From Terriglobales bacterium (GTDB lineage Bacteria; Acidobacteriota; Terriglobia; Terriglobales; Gp1-AA117), in NCBI GenBank assembly GCA_030150795.1, contig JASLFF010000425.1, positions 1-7,185 on the forward strand: a stretch of 7,185 bases of DNA, given 5' to 3'. The translations under genes were made by a program, and so were the position numbers. Within the stretch, counting starts at the first letter, position 1, and every line of letters starts with the position of its first letter. Below are positions 5,666-7,185 of this stretch, in pieces. The notes under the pieces were generated by a model. The model saw only the letters and a list, made by a program, of their open reading frames with translations. It made no database searches and was not told the DNA's origin.

Positions 5666-5887
5666 TCAGGCATTTGGCAAGTCTGTGCTGCCGCCGCCCA
5701 CAAAATGGACAACCTCTAATTTGTCCCCGCTTTTAAGAGTAGTTGTCTCCCATTGGGCTCGGGGAACGATTTCAAGATTCAGTTCCACGGCCACGCGGTC
5801 CGGCTTCATGCCGAGCTGTGCGATCAATGCAGCGACGGTCAGGCCGTCAGGAAAGTCGCGTTGTTCGCCGTTGATTTGGAGGGTCAT
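5666..5887 (-). CDS. thiS: Sulfur carrier protein ThiS with residues after the Gly-Gly motif
   Basis: This 73-aa ubiquitin-fold protein carries sulfur as a C-terminal thiocarboxylate for synthesis of the thiazole ring of thiamine. [12 protein letters not shown] and [11 protein letters not shown] at the N-terminus, [16 protein letters not shown] (31-46) and [16 protein letters not shown] (51-66) are characteristic. ThiS normally ends at Gly-Gly, but here seven residues (STDLPNA) follow the GGG before the stop. Either the tail is removed by a protease before activation, or the protein is not a working carrier. No thiG, thiF or thiE is in the window. The ATG has no good Shine-Dalgarno; a heptad repeat tract ends 6 nt upstream. 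MoaD is a fold relative, but the VPRxxW and EVVHFVGGG pattern is ThiS. Confidence 0.9.
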   Translation of the reverse strand: MTLQINGEQRDFPDGLTVAALIAQLGMKPDRVAVELNLEIVPRAQWETTTLKSGDKLEVVHFVGGGSTDLPNA

Positions 5888-5892
5888 GGAGA

Positions 5893-5924
5893 AGCTCTTG
5901 GCTCTTGGCCTTTGGCTCTTAGCT
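5893..5924 (-). repeat. Heptad repeat tract (AGCYAAN), copy 1
   Basis: Read on the minus strand, 32 nt are built from four consecutive 7-nt units of the form (A/G)GCYAAN (AGCTAAG, then AGCCAAA, GGCCAAG, AGCCAAG) plus AGCT. It ends 6 nt before the thiS ATG and is the inverted partner of the tract at 6014-6045, matching it at 28 of 32 positions. Confidence 0.7.
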
Positions 5925-5926
5925 CG

Positions 5927-5954
5927 AGTATCGTAAATACAAATTGATCGTCAA
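5927..5954 (-). promoter_or_regulatory. Weak candidate promoter for thiS
   Basis: On the minus strand TTGACG (5954-5949) and GATACT (5932-5927) are 16 nt apart, matching consensus at five and four of six positions. It lies between the two heptad tracts, so thiS could be transcribed independently of the upstream dehydrogenase gene. Confidence 0.22.
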
Positions 5955-6013
5955 AACAACCATTCAGACACTAAAGCGGTCCGAGTGATACTGCCGAAAA
6001 GCAAAGATCCAAA

Positions 6014-6045
6014 AGCTAATAGCCAAAAGCCAACAGCCAAGAGCC
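6014..6045 (+). repeat. Heptad repeat tract (AGCYAAN), copy 2, inverted relative to copy 1
   Basis: Four 7-nt units (AGCTAAT, then AGCCAAA, AGCCAAC, AGCCAAG) plus AGCC make 32 nt, exactly the length of copy 1 but in the opposite orientation, 89 nt away. It starts 4 nt past the stop of the dehydrogenase gene. In a transcript through both copies a stem of up to 32 bp with four mismatches could form. Confidence 0.7.
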
Positions 6046-6049
6046 GCAA

Positions 6050-7033
6050 TCAATATCCTCTCTTCTTGTCCACTTCATTCAGCAGCGGCTCGCCCGCGAG
6101 AAAGCGTTTCATATTGTCGAAGATAAGCCGGTAGTGGCGATCCCAGAGGCGTTCGGTCACAGCGGCGGTGTGCGGCGTAATCAGAATGTTGTCCAGCGAC
6201 CAGAAAGGCGAGGTTGCCGGCAATGGCTCTTCATTAAAGACATCCAGTGCCGCTCCGGCGATACGGCGATGTTGAAGCGCGTCAAGCAAAGCGGCTTCAT
6301 CGATCAGTGGCCCTCGCGCCACGTTGATCAGGTACGCATCGGGCTTCATTTTGCCCAGCCGTGCGGCGTTCATGAGTCCGGTGGTTGCGGGAGTCACCGG
6401 CGTGCAGAGCAGAACGTAGTCAGCGCGGGGCAGAACTTCGTCAATCTGGGCGGAGCCATAAACCTCATCCGCGCCGTCAAGCCCCTTGGCAGGATTTTCC
6501 CGGATGGCCAGGATTTTCATGCCCAGCGCTTTGGCGCGCGACGCGAACTCGCGTCCAATGCTGCCCATGCCGACGACGAGAACGGTGGAATCGGCCACCT
6601 CACGCGGACGGGGTTGCGTATGCCAGAGCTGGTCCTGTGACCACTCATGCTTTGCCTGATATTGCATTGCCTGTGGCAGCCGCTTGGCCACCGCCAACAG
6701 AACGGCAATCGCATGCTCGGCGACGACAGGACCATGTATCCCCGTTGAGTTGGTGACGACAACCTTGCTCTGGATGAGTTCCGAATACATGAGCTGGTGA
6801 ACGGCGGCGGCGGGCGAATGGATCCAGCGCAGCTTTTTGGCGGCAACAAATTGTTCCGGGCGAAGCGACCAGCCGATAAAGACATCAGTGTCGCCAATTT
6901 CGTCCGGCACACGGTCATAGTTCTGGAGCTGGACGACTGTATGGCTGGGAAAATCTTTTTGCAGGCGTTCGCGTATCCAAGCCGGTGCATGCCAGAGTTC
7001 AAAGCTGTGGTAATGGACAATCAGGATTTTCAT
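6050..7033 (-). CDS. D-2-hydroxyacid dehydrogenase (NAD(P)-binding)
   Basis: This 327-aa cytoplasmic enzyme should interconvert a 2-ketoacid and a D-2-hydroxyacid. It has the two-domain layout of the family: a substrate domain at both ends and an inserted Rossmann domain with GMGSIG (155-160). The catalytic trio is present: Arg240 in NVARGPLIDE, Glu269 in FNEEPLP and His288 in TPHTAA. At the end of the second Rossmann strand, where NAD-specific members carry Asp, the sequence is ILAIREN, with Arg178; this hints at NADP(H) use or relaxed specificity, as in GhrA-like glyoxylate/hydroxypyruvate reductases. There is no ACT domain, so it is not a full-length SerA. Substrate cannot be assigned. The ATG has no clear Shine-Dalgarno. 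It is the first gene of the minus-strand group in this window. Confidence 0.93.
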   Translation of the reverse strand: MKILIVHYHSFELWHAPAWIRERLQKDFPSHTVVQLQNYDRVPDEIGDTDVFIGWSLRPEQFVAAKKLRWIHSPAAAVHQLMYSELIQSKVVVTNSTGIHGPVVAEHAIAVLLAVAKRLPQAMQYQAKHEWSQDQLWHTQPRPREVADSTVLVVGMGSIGREFASRAKALGMKILAIRENPAKGLDGADEVYGSAQIDEVLPRADYVLLCTPVTPATTGLMNAARLGKMKPDAYLINVARGPLIDEAALLDALQHRRIAGAALDVFNEEPLPATSPFWSLDNILITPHTAAVTERLWDRHYRLIFDNMKRFLAGEPLLNEVDKKRGY

Positions 7034-7083
7034 GGGGCATTCAATATGGTTCGGATATTTGGTGCTCAGCTTTTCTCTGAAAT

Positions 7084-7111
7084 CCCGAGCGCAGCGTGGG
7101 ATCGCTATGCC
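7084..7111 (+). repeat. REP-like element, left arm of an inverted pair
   Basis: Starts CCCGAGCGCAGCG and ends GGGATCGCTATGCC. It has a small internal dyad (AGCG and CGCT around TGGGAT). It matches the reverse complement of 7157-7185 at 26 of 29 aligned positions, with two substitutions and one gap. Confidence 0.75.
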
Positions 7112-7156
7112 CGTAAACTCTCTTTGGGCAGCAATAATTCACCTTTAATTTGTCGC

Positions 7157-7185
7157 GGCTATAGCGATCCCTCGCTACGCTCGGG
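7157..7185 (-). repeat. REP-like element, right arm of an inverted pair, reaching the window edge
   Basis: Read on the minus strand it begins CCCGAGCGTAGCGAGGG. TAGCGA and TCGCTA form a 6-bp stem around GGGA. With the left arm and the 45-nt spacer it makes a BIME-like pair upstream of the dehydrogenase gene. It may extend beyond the window. Confidence 0.75.

Noticed and set aside
6134..6640. 168-aa plus-strand frame inside the dehydrogenase gene
   Set aside because: It is antisense to a gene with all catalytic residues, and has no recognisable domain.

Overview
The window is ordinary chromosomal metabolic DNA from a moderately GC-rich Gram-negative-type bacterium. The intergenic repeats (a near-universal TAGAGACG-type palindrome, AGCYAAN heptad tracts, CACGGAT-type degenerate repeats, and an inverted pair of CCCGAGCG...GGGATCGCTAT elements) and the gene complement suggest a member of Acidobacteriota (Terriglobia-like). 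That placement is inference from pattern memory, not a search. No rRNA, tRNA, CRISPR array, transposase or phage gene was seen.

Layout. The left part is read on the + strand. It starts inside a prephenate dehydrogenase gene (tyrA) whose reading frame runs straight into an RBBP9/YdeN-type serine hydrolase domain, giving an apparent fusion protein. A small three-helix membrane protein follows with a 4-nt GTGA overlap. Then come the two subunits of a 3-oxoacid CoA-transferase (scoA, scoB), separated by about 105 bp that carry a 6-bp-stem hairpin and a perfect 26-bp palindrome. A 71-aa unrecognised protein with a good Shine-Dalgarno ends this half.

The right part is read on the - strand and converges on the left part at about 3465-3492. 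In transcription order (right to left) it holds a D-2-hydroxyacid dehydrogenase, ThiS (sulfur carrier for thiamine synthesis) with residues beyond the Gly-Gly motif, a MerR-family regulator with a strong sigma70-like promoter and a clear dyad operator, an 87-aa CxxC/CxxxxC putative zinc-binding protein, and mtnA (methionine salvage isomerase).

How the genes fit together. The genes do not form one pathway: aromatic amino acid synthesis, ketoacid/acetoacetate activation, methionine salvage and thiamine synthesis are side by side. The units that look functionally coupled are scoA-scoB, tyrA-hydrolase plus the overlapping membrane protein, and merR plus the zinc-ribbon-like gene behind one regulated promoter. 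The most interesting items are the TyrA-hydrolase fusion, the MerR operator with its two-gene unit, the C-terminally extended ThiS, and the four intergenic repeat families. I did not see a convincing new multi-gene defence or mobile system.
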